Origin: Gallionellaceae bacterium
GTDB taxonomy: Bacteria; Pseudomonadota; Gammaproteobacteria; Burkholderiales; Gallionellaceae
NCBI GenBank assembly: GCA_947445045.1
Contig: CANFCA010000040.1
Span: 1 to 7,825 of the forward strand
Length of the DNA stretch: 7,825 nt
Direction of reading: 5' to 3'
Shown here in pieces: positions 1 to 6,855 of the stretch. Under the pieces are notes generated by a model that did no database searches, was not told the origin of the DNA, and saw nothing but the letters and a program-made list of their open reading frames with translations. The position numbers and the translations under genes were made by a program. Position 1 is the stretch's first letter. Each line of letters begins with the position of its first letter.

Positions 1-798
1 AATCGGCTTGGCTTGGCAGACTTCGATCCGTGTGTGATTTTGCTCAACAATGATTTGTCAGCAGGCGCACCAGACATATTAAAAAATCTTGAGCAGGAAG
101 TGTATCCGCCGATTTCTGCGGGGTGGTACACGCGACGCAAGTCGCAACATTTCGCCGCGTATAATCAAGTGGCAGATGAGTTTTCCAAATTGCTCGACAT
201 CGACCCGTGGCTCATCAATCCCTACTTTGCCACCTGCAACCAAATCAACTTCCATGAGCGGGTGGGTGAAGAATGCCTCGCCGCACAAGTCGATAGCATC
301 CTGCAAAAAATGCGCGTGAAGTACGCTGAATATGGCGTAAAGCATGACCCGTTCGTGATTGTAAAAGCCGACGCGGGCACTTATGGCATGGGCATCATGA
401 CGGTGAAAGATGCCAGCGAAATCGTTGGCATGAATCGCAAGCAGCGCAACAAAATGGCGGTAGTCAAAGAAGGTTTGGAAGTCTCGGATGTGCTGGTGCA
501 GGAAGGCGTTTACACCTTTGAGCAGATTAACGACGCAGTCGCCGAGCCTGTGGTGTATATGATTGACCACTATGTAGTCGGCGGTTTTTATCGCGTGAAT
601 ACCGCGCGCGGCGTGGATGAAAATCTCAACGCACCGGGGATGCACTTTGAATCGCTGGCATTTGAGGCTTGCTGCACGCTACCCAATCCTGATTGTGAAC
701 CCGACGATACTCCGAATCGGTTTTATGCCTATGGCGTAGTGGCTCGCCTGGCGTTGCTTGCGGCATCGCTAGAGTTGGAAGCTGCTGAAAAAAATTGA
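1..798 (+). CDS. gshA: Glutamate-cysteine ligase, 'ferrooxidans' type (C-terminal part, 5' truncated by window edge)
   Basis: This is the first enzyme of glutathione synthesis: it joins L-glutamate to L-cysteine with ATP in the cytoplasm. The frame is open from base 1, so about 265 C-terminal codons are visible. From memory the family is a little over 400 residues, so over a third is missing. Recognition rests on whole-sequence resemblance to the Acidithiobacillus/betaproteobacterial GshA family, which is distinct from E. coli GshA. Visible motifs are NPYFATCNQINFHERVG (about bases 208-258), a glycine-rich nucleotide-loop-like segment KADAGTYGMGIM (about 364-399), VLVQEGVY (490-513) and a late segment with YMIDHYVVGGFYRVN. 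The layout recalls an ATP-grasp fold; that is my inference. The TGA stop is at 796-798. An inverted-repeat element and then apbE follow. In many betaproteobacteria gshA is followed by gshB and then the EIIA-HPr-EI genes; here gshB is not between them. Confidence 0.9.
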   Translation, partial: NRLGLADFDPCVILLNNDLSAGAPDILKNLEQEVYPPISAGWYTRRKSQHFAAYNQVADEFSKLLDIDPWLINPYFATCNQINFHERVGEECLAAQVDSILQKMRVKYAEYGVKHDPFVIVKADAGTYGMGIMTVKDASEIVGMNRKQRNKMAVVKEGLEVSDVLVQEGVYTFEQINDAVAEPVVYMIDHYVVGGFYRVNTARGVDENLNAPGMHFESLAFEACCTLPNPDCEPDDTPNRFYAYGVVARLALLAASLELEAAEKN

Positions 799-829
799 GA
801 GCCGCTCTAACAATATGCGACTCCACCCA

Positions 830-925
830 TTCGACTTCGCTGCGCTACGCTCAGTGCGAACTGGGGTTTACTCATGTCAGAGCTACAAATACCGTTCGTG
901 CTGAGTGTAGCGCAGCGAAGTCGAA
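830..925. repeat. Long inverted-repeat (REP/MITE-like) element between gshA and apbE
   Basis: Two 32-base arms (830-861 and 894-925) flank a 32-base spacer (862-893). Read as reverse complements they differ at only three positions, and all three differences are G-U pairs if the + strand is transcribed. The + strand RNA can therefore form an unbroken 32-bp stem. The arm begins TTCGACTTCGCTGCGCTACG and belongs to the widespread class of intergenic repeats carrying TTCGACTTCGCT...CAGTGCGAAC-type palindromes seen dispersed in many bacterial genomes (family resemblance from memory). There is no transposase in the window. It sits 31 bases after the gshA stop, and its right arm ends 7 bases before the codon where the ApbE signal peptide begins, so it probably inserted into the gshA-apbE junction. 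It may act as an RNA processing or attenuation structure in a gshA-apbE transcript. Confidence 0.85.
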
Positions 926-932
926 GCATTTT

Positions 933-1958
933 ATTAAACGCATACTTTTAGCTGCATTGATTGTTTTGCTAAGTGCGTGCGGCAAGGAGCGGTTGTATCA
1001 AGAGCAAGGCTTCGTGTTCGGCACGCTGGTAGATGTGACGGTATATGGCGAAGCCGAGCAAAACGCCAAGCAAGCAGTTGCGGAAGTGATGCAAGAATTT
1101 CAGCGGCTGCACACCATGTTGCATGCATGGCAACCCAGCGAATTAAGCGAAGTGAATGTGGCATTTGCACAAGGCGAAAGCGTGGCGGTGTCGGCAGAAC
1201 TTGCCGCGATGTTGCAAGATGCCACAAAAATTTCGCAGCAATCCCAGTCCTTGTTCAACCCCGCAATTGGCGGATTGATTGCCTTGTGGGGCTTTCATGC
1301 GGATGAATTCAAAGCCGTGCAACCCGACGAAGCTAAAATTACCGAATGGGTAAAAGCCAACCCGCAGATGAGCGACATCTCGATTGTGCGAGGTCGTGCG
1401 CAGAGTAAAAATAAATCTGTGCAGGTCGATTTGGGTGGCTATGCAAAAGGCTACGCCTTGGATAGAGCGGTGGCGATTTTGCGCAAGCGCGGCTTACATA
1501 ACGCGCTGGTCAACATCGGCGGCAATGTTATCGCGCTCGGTCAGCACGGCAAACGACCGTGGCGAGTGGGGATTCAGCATCCGCGCAAATCGGGTGCTTT
1601 GGCAAGTCTGGATTTGCACGATGGCGAAGCCATTGGCACATCGGGTGATTATCAACGCTACTTTATGATCGGCGATGTTCGCTATTGCCACCTCATCAAT
1701 CCACACAGTGGTTACCCGATGCAGGGTGTACAAGCGGTAACGATTTTGACGCATGGCGCACACGCAGGCGTATTGTCCGATGCGGCTTCCAAGCCATTGT
1801 TCATTTCAGGTGCGCATGGTTGGCGCGCAGCAGCGACGCAGATGAATTTACCCGAAGCGATGTTGGTCGATGCGCAAGGTGTGATTCACCTGACAGGCGC
1901 GTTGCAGAAACGGCTAGAATTCGCGGACAAGAACGTCCATCCGCAGATAGAAAATTGA
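933..1958 (+). CDS. apbE: FAD:protein FMN transferase, ApbE-family lipoprotein (unusual start)
   Basis: ApbE transfers FMN from FAD to a threonine of target proteins, for example NQR or RNF subunits, on the outer face of the inner membrane. Motifs, numbered from the ATT at 933: DLGGYAKGYALD (166-177), NIGGN (194-198), GTSGDYQRYF (235-244), HLINPHSGYP (253-262) and SDAAS (282-286), whose Asp/Ser correspond to the metal-binding D-A-x-S/T site. A lipoprotein signal KRILLAALIVLLSAC gives Cys16 as the lipidated residue, and total length is 341 aa, normal for the family. There is no in-frame ATG or GTG near it. The only standard in-frame start is TTG at 795, overlapping the gshA stop, which would add 46 residues mostly encoded by the inverted repeat ahead of the signal peptide. 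I chose ATT 933 because it gives a textbook signal peptide and has GAAG six bases upstream, but TTG 795 cannot be excluded. The target flavoprotein is not in the window. Confidence 0.85.
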   Translation: MKRILLAALIVLLSACGKERLYQEQGFVFGTLVDVTVYGEAEQNAKQAVAEVMQEFQRLHTMLHAWQPSELSEVNVAFAQGESVAVSAELAAMLQDATKISQQSQSLFNPAIGGLIALWGFHADEFKAVQPDEAKITEWVKANPQMSDISIVRGRAQSKNKSVQVDLGGYAKGYALDRAVAILRKRGLHNALVNIGGNVIALGQHGKRPWRVGIQHPRKSGALASLDLHDGEAIGTSGDYQRYFMIGDVRYCHLINPHSGYPMQGVQAVTILTHGAHAGVLSDAASKPLFISGAHGWRAAATQMNLPEAMLVDAQGVIHLTGALQKRLEFADKNVHPQIEN

Positions 1959-1969
1959 GGGGTGATTTA

Positions 1970-2362
1970 GTGATCGGAATTTTATTAGTTACACATAATG
2001 GCTTAGGCGATAGTTTTATCGATTGCGTCAAGCATGTGTTGGGTGAAGTGCCTCCCAATTTGAAATCATTGTCGGTGTCGGCAGGTGACGACCCGCAGCA
2101 AAAATCAGTTGAAGGACAAGCCCTAATCAAGCAACTTGATACAGGCAGCGGCGTGTTGATTTTGTCCGACGTGTACGGCGCAACACCCAGCAACATTGCG
2201 CGGCAGCTGTGTCATGCCGAGCGCGTGATGGGCGTGGCGGGGTTGAATTTGCCGATGCTGTTGCGCACCGTTACACATCCTATTACCACCTTGCCCGAAC
2301 TGGTCAAAATCGCCGTAGATGGCGGACGTGGCTGCATCACCTCAATCAAATCCGAACAATAA
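1970..2362 (+). CDS. PTS EIIA component, mannose/fructose type (stand-alone)
   Basis: This 130-aa cytoplasmic phosphocarrier takes phosphate from HPr onto a histidine. The N-terminal strand GILLVTHNGLGDSF carries the predicted phospho-acceptor His9 (E. coli ManX uses His10). A second family signature, DVYGATPSN, matches the usual D-hydrophobic-G-G-T-P-x-N turn. The start is GTG at 1970, preceded by GAGGGG at 1957-1962, 7 bases away and overlapping the apbE stop. Longer upstream extensions of this frame lie inside apbE and are rejected. It stops 1 base before the ptsH start. No EIIB, EIIC or EIID is adjacent, so it probably acts as a regulatory EIIA in an incomplete PTS, as known in other betaproteobacteria. 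What it regulates cannot be read from the sequence. Confidence 0.9.
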   Translation: MIGILLVTHNGLGDSFIDCVKHVLGEVPPNLKSLSVSAGDDPQQKSVEGQALIKQLDTGSGVLILSDVYGATPSNIARQLCHAERVMGVAGLNLPMLLRTVTHPITTLPELVKIAVDGGRGCITSIKSEQ

Positions 2363-2363
2363 T

Positions 2364-2633
2364 ATGCAGCAACAGGACGCACTAATAATTAACAAGCTGG
2401 GCCTACATGCACGCGCTTCTGCCAAGCTCACACAACTTTCATCCAGCTTCAAATGCGAAGTGATGTTGTCGCGCAACAATCGCCGTGTGAATGCAAAAAG
2501 TATCATGGGCGTGATGATGCTCGCCGCCGCGAAAGGCACAACCATCAACATCGAAACCAATGGCGCGGATGAAGTTGAGGCGATGCAAGCGTTGCAAAAT
2601 TTAATTGGCGATTATTTTGGAGAAGGCGAATGA
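2364..2633 (+). CDS. ptsH: Phosphocarrier protein HPr
   Basis: HPr relays phosphate from enzyme I to EIIA. It has 89 residues with the catalytic histidine exactly at position 15 (NKLGLHARAS) and the regulatory serine exactly at 46 (VNAKSIMGVMMLA). Ser46 with its surrounding motif is the site that HPr kinase/phosphorylase uses, so an hprK gene is expected elsewhere in the genome (inference). I chose ATG 2364 because it places His15 and Ser46 at canonical positions; an in-frame ATG at 2319 would lie inside the EIIA gene. No strong Shine-Dalgarno is visible. The start lies 1 base after the EIIA stop, suggesting translational coupling. The TGA stop overlaps the ptsI start as ATGA. Confidence 0.95.
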   Translation: MQQQDALIINKLGLHARASAKLTQLSSSFKCEVMLSRNNRRVNAKSIMGVMMLAAAKGTTINIETNGADEVEAMQALQNLIGDYFGEGE

Positions 2634-4354
2634 GCTTCACATTGCACGGCATTGCAGTCTCTAGCGGCATTGCGATTGGCTATGCCAACCTGATTTCGCA
2701 CACTACACTGGAAGTGTCGCATTACGTTTTGCCGATAAAGTTTATTGGTGAAGAGGTTGCGCGCTTTGATGCGGCCTTGGCTGCCACACGCGAAGAGTTT
2801 GCCAATATGCGCAGCAATCGCCCCAGTTACGCGGCGGCGGAATTTGATGCGTTTTTAGAATTACAGCAAATGATTTTGGATGATCCGCTGCTGAGTGCCG
2901 AGCCGCGCAACATGATTGCCGAAGAGCGCTGCAACGCCGAGTGGGCGTTAAAGGTGCAGATGGAAACGTTAATCGCGCAATTCGATGCGTTTGAAGATGC
3001 CTATCTGCGTGAACGGCAAACCGATGTGAAGCAAGTAGCCGAGCGTCTGCTCAAGCAATTACTCGGACAACCGGGACACGTTCCCCCGCCTTCGCGCGAC
3101 GATGTCGAGTTGATTTTGGTTGCGCATGATTTAAGCCCAGCCGATTTGATTCAATTTAAGTCGCATCAATTTGCCGCGTTTGTCACCGATGCAGGTGGAG
3201 CAACCTCGCATACCGCAATTGTGGCACGTAGCCTGAACACCCCGTCGGTATTGGGCTTGCGCAATGCCCGTGAGCTGATACGCGAGAACGATCTGCTGAT
3301 TGTGGACGGCGAGCAAGGTGTCGTCATTGTCAATCCCGACAAGCACATTTTGGCCGACTACAAGCTGCGCCAAAGCGAATGGGAACTGGATCGCAAAAAG
3401 CTCAAGCGGCTGCGCAGTGCCAAGGCGAACACCTTGGATGGTAGCGTAATCGAGCTGCACGCCAATATCGAAAAGCCGGAAGACATCGCCGAAGTCAAAG
3501 AAAATGGCGCAACCGGCATCGGTTTATTCCGGAGTGAATTTTTGTTTTTGAACCGTGATAATTTGCCCGACGAGGAAGAACAATTCGAGGCATATCGCGC
3601 CGTGGCGGTGGGTATGGATGGTCAACCTGTCACGATACGCACCTTCGATTTAGGCGCGGACAAGCAAATCAAAGGAGAAGAACGCGTCGCCAATAATCCC
3701 GCCCTCGGCTTGCGGGCGATTCGTTTATGCCTCGCCGAGCCGCAATTATTCCGCACCCAATTGCGCGCCTTACTGCGCGCTACACATTACGGAAACGTTA
3801 AAATCCTCGTGCCGATGTTATCCAGCGTCTCGGAAATCACTCAGACTTTACAGTTCATTGAAGCAACGAAAAAAAGCCTGGCCGAAGACGGCATCCCGTT
3901 TGACCATGAGGTAAAAATTGGCGGCATGATCGAGATTCCCGCAGCGGCACTCGCACTAAACGTGTTCGCCAAACGCTTGGACTTTCTCTCCATCGGCACC
4001 AACGATTTAATTCAATACACCCTCGCGATAGACCGCACCGATGAACAAGTCGCGCATCTGTACGACCCGCTGCATCCCGCCGTGCTGCACTTATTATCAC
4101 TGGTGATCGGCAGCGCCAATCGTTACGGCATCCCGATTTCGGTGTGCGGCGAAATGGCGGGCGAACTAGCCTACACGCGTCTATTGTTGGGGTTAGGGCT
4201 GCGCCAATTCTCGATGTATTCCGCACAAGTGCCCAGCATCAAACAGCGCGTACTCTCGACCAACGTGCCCAATATCGCCACACTCACGCAGAAGATTTTG
4301 CGTACCGATGACCCGCTGAAGATTCGGGAGTTGTTGGATATGCTGAATAGCTAA
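2630..4354 (+). CDS. ptsI: PTS enzyme I (phosphoenolpyruvate-protein phosphotransferase)
   Basis: Enzyme I autophosphorylates from PEP and passes phosphate to HPr, starting the relay. Its 574 aa match full family length. The N-terminal HPr-binding and phosphohistidine region contains GGATSHTAIVARS with active His194. The PEP-binding TIM-barrel region contains GIGLFRSEFLF (Arg301), TIRTFDLGADK (Arg337), GGMIEIPAAAL, DFLSIGTNDLIQYTLAIDR and CGEMAGE with catalytic Cys506. All key residues seen in E. coli EI (His189, Arg296, Arg332, Cys502) have counterparts. The ATG start at 2630 overlaps the HPr stop by ATGA, with GGAGAAGG at 2619-2626 as ribosome-binding site. It is the last gene of the EIIA-ptsH-ptsI run; no convincing terminator follows. 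Confidence 0.97.
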   Translation: MSFTLHGIAVSSGIAIGYANLISHTTLEVSHYVLPIKFIGEEVARFDAALAATREEFANMRSNRPSYAAAEFDAFLELQQMILDDPLLSAEPRNMIAEERCNAEWALKVQMETLIAQFDAFEDAYLRERQTDVKQVAERLLKQLLGQPGHVPPPSRDDVELILVAHDLSPADLIQFKSHQFAAFVTDAGGATSHTAIVARSLNTPSVLGLRNARELIRENDLLIVDGEQGVVIVNPDKHILADYKLRQSEWELDRKKLKRLRSAKANTLDGSVIELHANIEKPEDIAEVKENGATGIGLFRSEFLFLNRDNLPDEEEQFEAYRAVAVGMDGQPVTIRTFDLGADKQIKGEERVANNPALGLRAIRLCLAEPQLFRTQLRALLRATHYGNVKILVPMLSSVSEITQTLQFIEATKKSLAEDGIPFDHEVKIGGMIEIPAAALALNVFAKRLDFLSIGTNDLIQYTLAIDRTDEQVAHLYDPLHPAVLHLLSLVIGSANRYGIPISVCGEMAGELAYTRLLLGLGLRQFSMYSAQVPSIKQRVLSTNVPNIATLTQKILRTDDPLKIRELLDMLNS

Positions 4355-4380
4355 ATTGAGTATGAGTCTTTAATTAAGAC

Positions 4381-5109
4381 ATGGAAAATCAAATTTCTCC
4401 GGCACAAGATAACAAACTTGAGCATCCATGTTTTCCACAACCAGTGGACGGTTCTGTTCGAGTATTGCGTTATCTTGATCTAGCCAAATTCATTTGGCTT
4501 CTCGAAAATAAAAACTCTATTTGTCCCGCCTCGACCTACTCAACGATCCGCATGAAGGGACTGCACCACGCCTTCTTGCCTTGCTGAGAGATCAACAGTA
4601 TCGCGAATTAGGTATTAATCAGTTAGTCGATCAAATCCCAAAAACTAACCAACAAAGTCGCAAGTCGTTGTACGTTAACTGCTGGCAGTTCGGCAATGCT
4701 TAATCAGAAGCTATGTGGCAATCCAAACGACCTATCGAAAACTTGTAGCTTCCATTGAACACGACCCTTTCTTTTACATCGGTGCCGCCACATACATTGA
4801 CTATGAATCTCAAGGATTTCCACTGAATAATTTTTTTACCCAGTAATGCACAAGCGAATCAGTTTTGCGCACGAACAGGAAGTGCGCTTAGTGAAGACTC
4901 TCTCCGAGTATTGGGGAGCTAATGGAAGTGAAAGTCACACGGGAATATCTATCGATTGGTCTCCTGAAGAAACGGTTGATGCAATCTAAGTTAACCCATA
5001 TGCACCGGAATTTTATTACGAGGTTGTTCGTTCCATCCTACGCCGAATAGCACCCGAACTCGAACAGAAAGTCCAGTGGTCTCAAATGCGTGCAGCACCA
5101 GTTTATTGA
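4381..5109 (+). pseudogene. Decayed DUF2971-family gene (multiple frameshifts and stops)
   Basis: Read across three frames, this stretch gives a recognisable DUF2971 protein of unknown function. The pieces are LRYLDLAKFIWLLENK (frame of 4381), then SRLDLLNDPHEGT and LYVNCWQFGNA (from about 4524), SEAMW after a stop at 4701-4703, AIQTTYRKLVASIEHDPFFY (from 4718), and KRISFAHEQEVRLV (4852-4893) ending ...SQMRAAPVY at 5106. Lesions inferred: a net -1 shift near 4518-4523; a nonsense codon (TAA at 4701, where the family has Glu before SEAMW); a deletion with frame change at about 4715-4720, where MW runs straight into AIQTTY and a stretch seems missing; a net -1 shift near 4840-4846; and a TAA at 4987. 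The probable original start is ATG 4381 and the original stop TGA 5107. Five independent lesions argue for old decay rather than sequencing error. DUF2971 genes are typically accessory and patchily distributed, so this is plausibly the relic of an acquired gene. Confidence 0.85.
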
Positions 5110-5122
5110 TAATTAAACCAAG

Positions 5123-5255
5123 GTAGGATGGTTAAGCGTAGTGATGTCCATCGTTTGTTCTAAAGATTGTTGGGTGGCTTTGCCTAGCCATCTGACTAGG
5201 CTGTCCAAAAACAACAACCAAGTCACTGGTTATCGCTCTGATCCACCCACCCTAC
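5123..5255. repeat. 133-bp imperfect inverted-repeat (MITE-like) element
   Basis: The ends are near-perfect inverted repeats: GTAGGATGG at 5123-5131 and CCACCCTAC at 5247-5255 (8 of 9). Weaker complementarity continues inward for about 25 more bases, for example GATGTCCA near the left arm against TGGTTATC near the right. The centre holds a perfect 6-bp hairpin (GCCTAG / CTAGGC, 5182-5201), flanked by TTGTTGG-like and CCAAAAACAACAA-like complementary tracts. The GTAGG(A/G)TGG terminus resembles a dispersed palindromic repeat type common in beta- and gammaproteobacterial intergenic DNA (resemblance from memory). It encodes nothing convincing. It lies directly after the DUF2971 relic and before the 3' end of the converging outer-membrane gene, where it could serve as a bidirectional transcription barrier (inference). 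Confidence 0.6.
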
Positions 5256-5281
5256 ATAATCAAACCCTAGAGACAGCACAC

Positions 5282-6025
5282 CTAAAAGAACTCATACTCA
5301 ATTTGTGCTCTGAAGGTGTGATTCTGCGAGTTGATATTGCTGCCTTTTAACCACGCTGCGTTGTACTTAATGGCGCGACGATTTTCAAGTTTGATCTTGC
5401 CGAACACCGCAGGGCCGATGTTGTTGGCTTGCGTGCTTTGCAGACTCCAATCGTTCCATTTTCCCATGCCTGCAAAGCCTTGTACGCCAAATTCAAGCTC
5501 AGGTTGCCAGCGATATTTGGCTTGCCATTGGGTGTTGAGGTTGGTGCTGAACGGTGATCCGTTTTCATCGGGCTGACCGAAGGCGCGCTCAAATAATACG
5601 TTGCCGTTTAGCTGAAGTTTTCCGAATTCGGTTTGGAATAGTCCACCTACTTTGACTTCCTTGGGTGCTGTGCCGCTAACCGGAATTTCCAGCTCGGTGA
5701 CGATGCCAAAATCTACAGGGTATTGCCCAGCTTCGGTAAGTTGAAAACGATTCTCCCATTCCGCTAGCGTGGCTTTTCCCGTGCTATTCCGCTCATCTTT
5801 TAAGTAGATTTCGGTGAACCAGTTTTCACGCGCACTCACACCGTAACCAATGCTGGTGACTTGTGTACGATTGTTAGCAAGTGGTTCAGCCTGCCCGAAT
5901 TTTATATCCACTTCACGTTCGCCAAATTCAACGGTGGGCACATAAACATAGTCTGCTGCACCCGCGTAAGCATGGCTGGAAAAAACACTGGCTAGCAGTA
6001 GAACACTTAGAGAGGCTGCCTTCAT
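5282..6025 (-). CDS. Uncharacterised secreted protein, probable outer-membrane beta-barrel, coupled to FTR1 permease
   Basis: I do not recognise a named family. The protein has 247 aa with a clear Sec signal peptide: MKAASLSVLLLASVFSSHAYA, then likely cleavage before GAADYVY. The mature part is rich in alternating polar/hydrophobic strands and aromatic residues with turn-rich segments, and it ends in Phe (EYEFF). Such an aromatic C-terminus is typical of outer-membrane barrels recognised by the BAM complex. The start at 6025 has AAGGAG at 6036-6041 and overlaps the permease stop by ATGA, so the two are translationally coupled. A longer start at 6061 would put 12 residues ahead of the signal peptide and is rejected. 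Its position as third gene of a Fur-box-controlled iron operon suggests a role in moving or binding iron at the outer membrane. No TonB box or plug domain is visible, so it is not a classic siderophore receptor. Function is inferred from context only. Confidence 0.8.
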   Translation of the reverse strand: MKAASLSVLLLASVFSSHAYAGAADYVYVPTVEFGEREVDIKFGQAEPLANNRTQVTSIGYGVSARENWFTEIYLKDERNSTGKATLAEWENRFQLTEAGQYPVDFGIVTELEIPVSGTAPKEVKVGGLFQTEFGKLQLNGNVLFERAFGQPDENGSPFSTNLNTQWQAKYRWQPELEFGVQGFAGMGKWNDWSLQSTQANNIGPAVFGKIKLENRRAIKYNAAWLKGSNINSQNHTFRAQIEYEFF

Positions 6026-6846
6026 TTTTTGATTACTCCTTGAGGACGACGCGCAGTCCATTTCATGCCCGAATAAATGACGGCGAGTACGGTGAAATAG
6101 AACACCAATTGCATCCCCGCAGGACGTGAATCATAGCCAATCAAACTGTGTAGCAACTTGCCTAGCAGCGAGTCTTCGGACAAGGTGTTCGACGTATCCC
6201 AAACTGGCGCGGCAAGGCTGGGTATCAAGTCGGCTTGAATCAAAAAATGTGCGGCTTGCGAAGCCATACCTGCTGCGAGCAACAACACCAATAAACCTGT
6301 TGCAGCAAAAAACCAGCGCATCGGCACACGCCCCAAACCCGCATAAACAATGTATCCCAGCGCGATACCTGCCAGCATTCCAATTGCCCCGCCGAGCAGC
6401 ATGGATGATTGCCCATCAACATTCGATGCAGCAATCCCGTACAGAAATAATACGGTTTCCGATCCTTCGCGCAACACTGCCAACCCAACGATGATGAGCA
6501 ACACCGAGCATTCACTTGCGCCGTCGCTTATATTTTTCCCGATAGATTTGGCGTTAGCCGCCATTGCTTTGCCATGCGACGACATCCAGATGTTGTGCCA
6601 TGCCAACATGCATACTGCTGCACCGAGAACAACTGCATTGAATAACTCTTGCCCCACCCCACTTGCCCACCCGCCTATCACGTCGGCAAATGCGGCAACT
6701 AGCCCAGCACCCACTAGGCCAGCCATGACCCCGCCCGCCAGCCAGCTACGGCTATTCGGTATGCTGCGTGTGGCGGCGGCCAATATACCGATAATAAGCG
6801 CGGCTTCTAAGACTTCACGAAAAACAATCACAGCGGTTGCAAACAT
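6022..6846 (-). CDS. FTR1/EfeU-family iron permease
   Basis: This is an inner-membrane high-affinity iron permease of the FTR1 (oxidase-dependent iron transporter) family, 274 aa with about seven hydrophobic helices. The first helix carries REVLEA (residues 10-15) and the fourth-helix region REGSE (126-130). These are the two R-E-x-x-E iron-binding motifs; the first has Val instead of the common Gly. The final helix is about 246-262, followed by a basic tail. The ATG at 6846 is preceded by AGGAGAA (6851-6857), which overlaps the stop of the upstream cupredoxin gene 9 bases away. The stop overlaps the next gene by ATGA. No multicopper oxidase, EfeB peroxidase or full EfeO is present in the window, so the partner is presumably the adjacent small cupredoxin. 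Ferrous versus ferric substrate cannot be settled from sequence. Confidence 0.93.
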   Translation of the reverse strand: MFATAVIVFREVLEAALIIGILAAATRSIPNSRSWLAGGVMAGLVGAGLVAAFADVIGGWASGVGQELFNAVVLGAAVCMLAWHNIWMSSHGKAMAANAKSIGKNISDGASECSVLLIIVGLAVLREGSETVLFLYGIAASNVDGQSSMLLGGAIGMLAGIALGYIVYAGLGRVPMRWFFAATGLLVLLLAAGMASQAAHFLIQADLIPSLAAPVWDTSNTLSEDSLLGKLLHSLIGYDSRPAGMQLVFYFTVLAVIYSGMKWTARRPQGVIKK

Positions 6847-6855
6847 GACTTTCTC

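Noticed and set aside
79..645. 188-codon open frame on the - strand
   Set aside because: Fully antisense to gshA, whose + strand protein is clearly recognisable; the - strand translation resembles no family and has no ribosome-binding signal.
1685..1969. N-terminal extension of the EIIA frame
   Set aside because: It lies inside apbE in another frame; GTG 1970 has a GAGGGG site and gives normal family length and active-site position.
3131..4226. Several - strand open frames inside ptsI
   Set aside because: Enzyme I is complete with all catalytic motifs on the + strand; these are shadows.
4366..4380. GTCTT-TAATT-AAGAC palindrome after ptsI as terminator
   Set aside because: Only a 5-bp AT-rich stem with no T-run; too weak to call.
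5141..5350. 69-codon + strand open frame
   Set aside because: Mostly made of the inverted-repeat element and the antisense end of the outer-membrane gene; no ribosome-binding site or recognisable motif.
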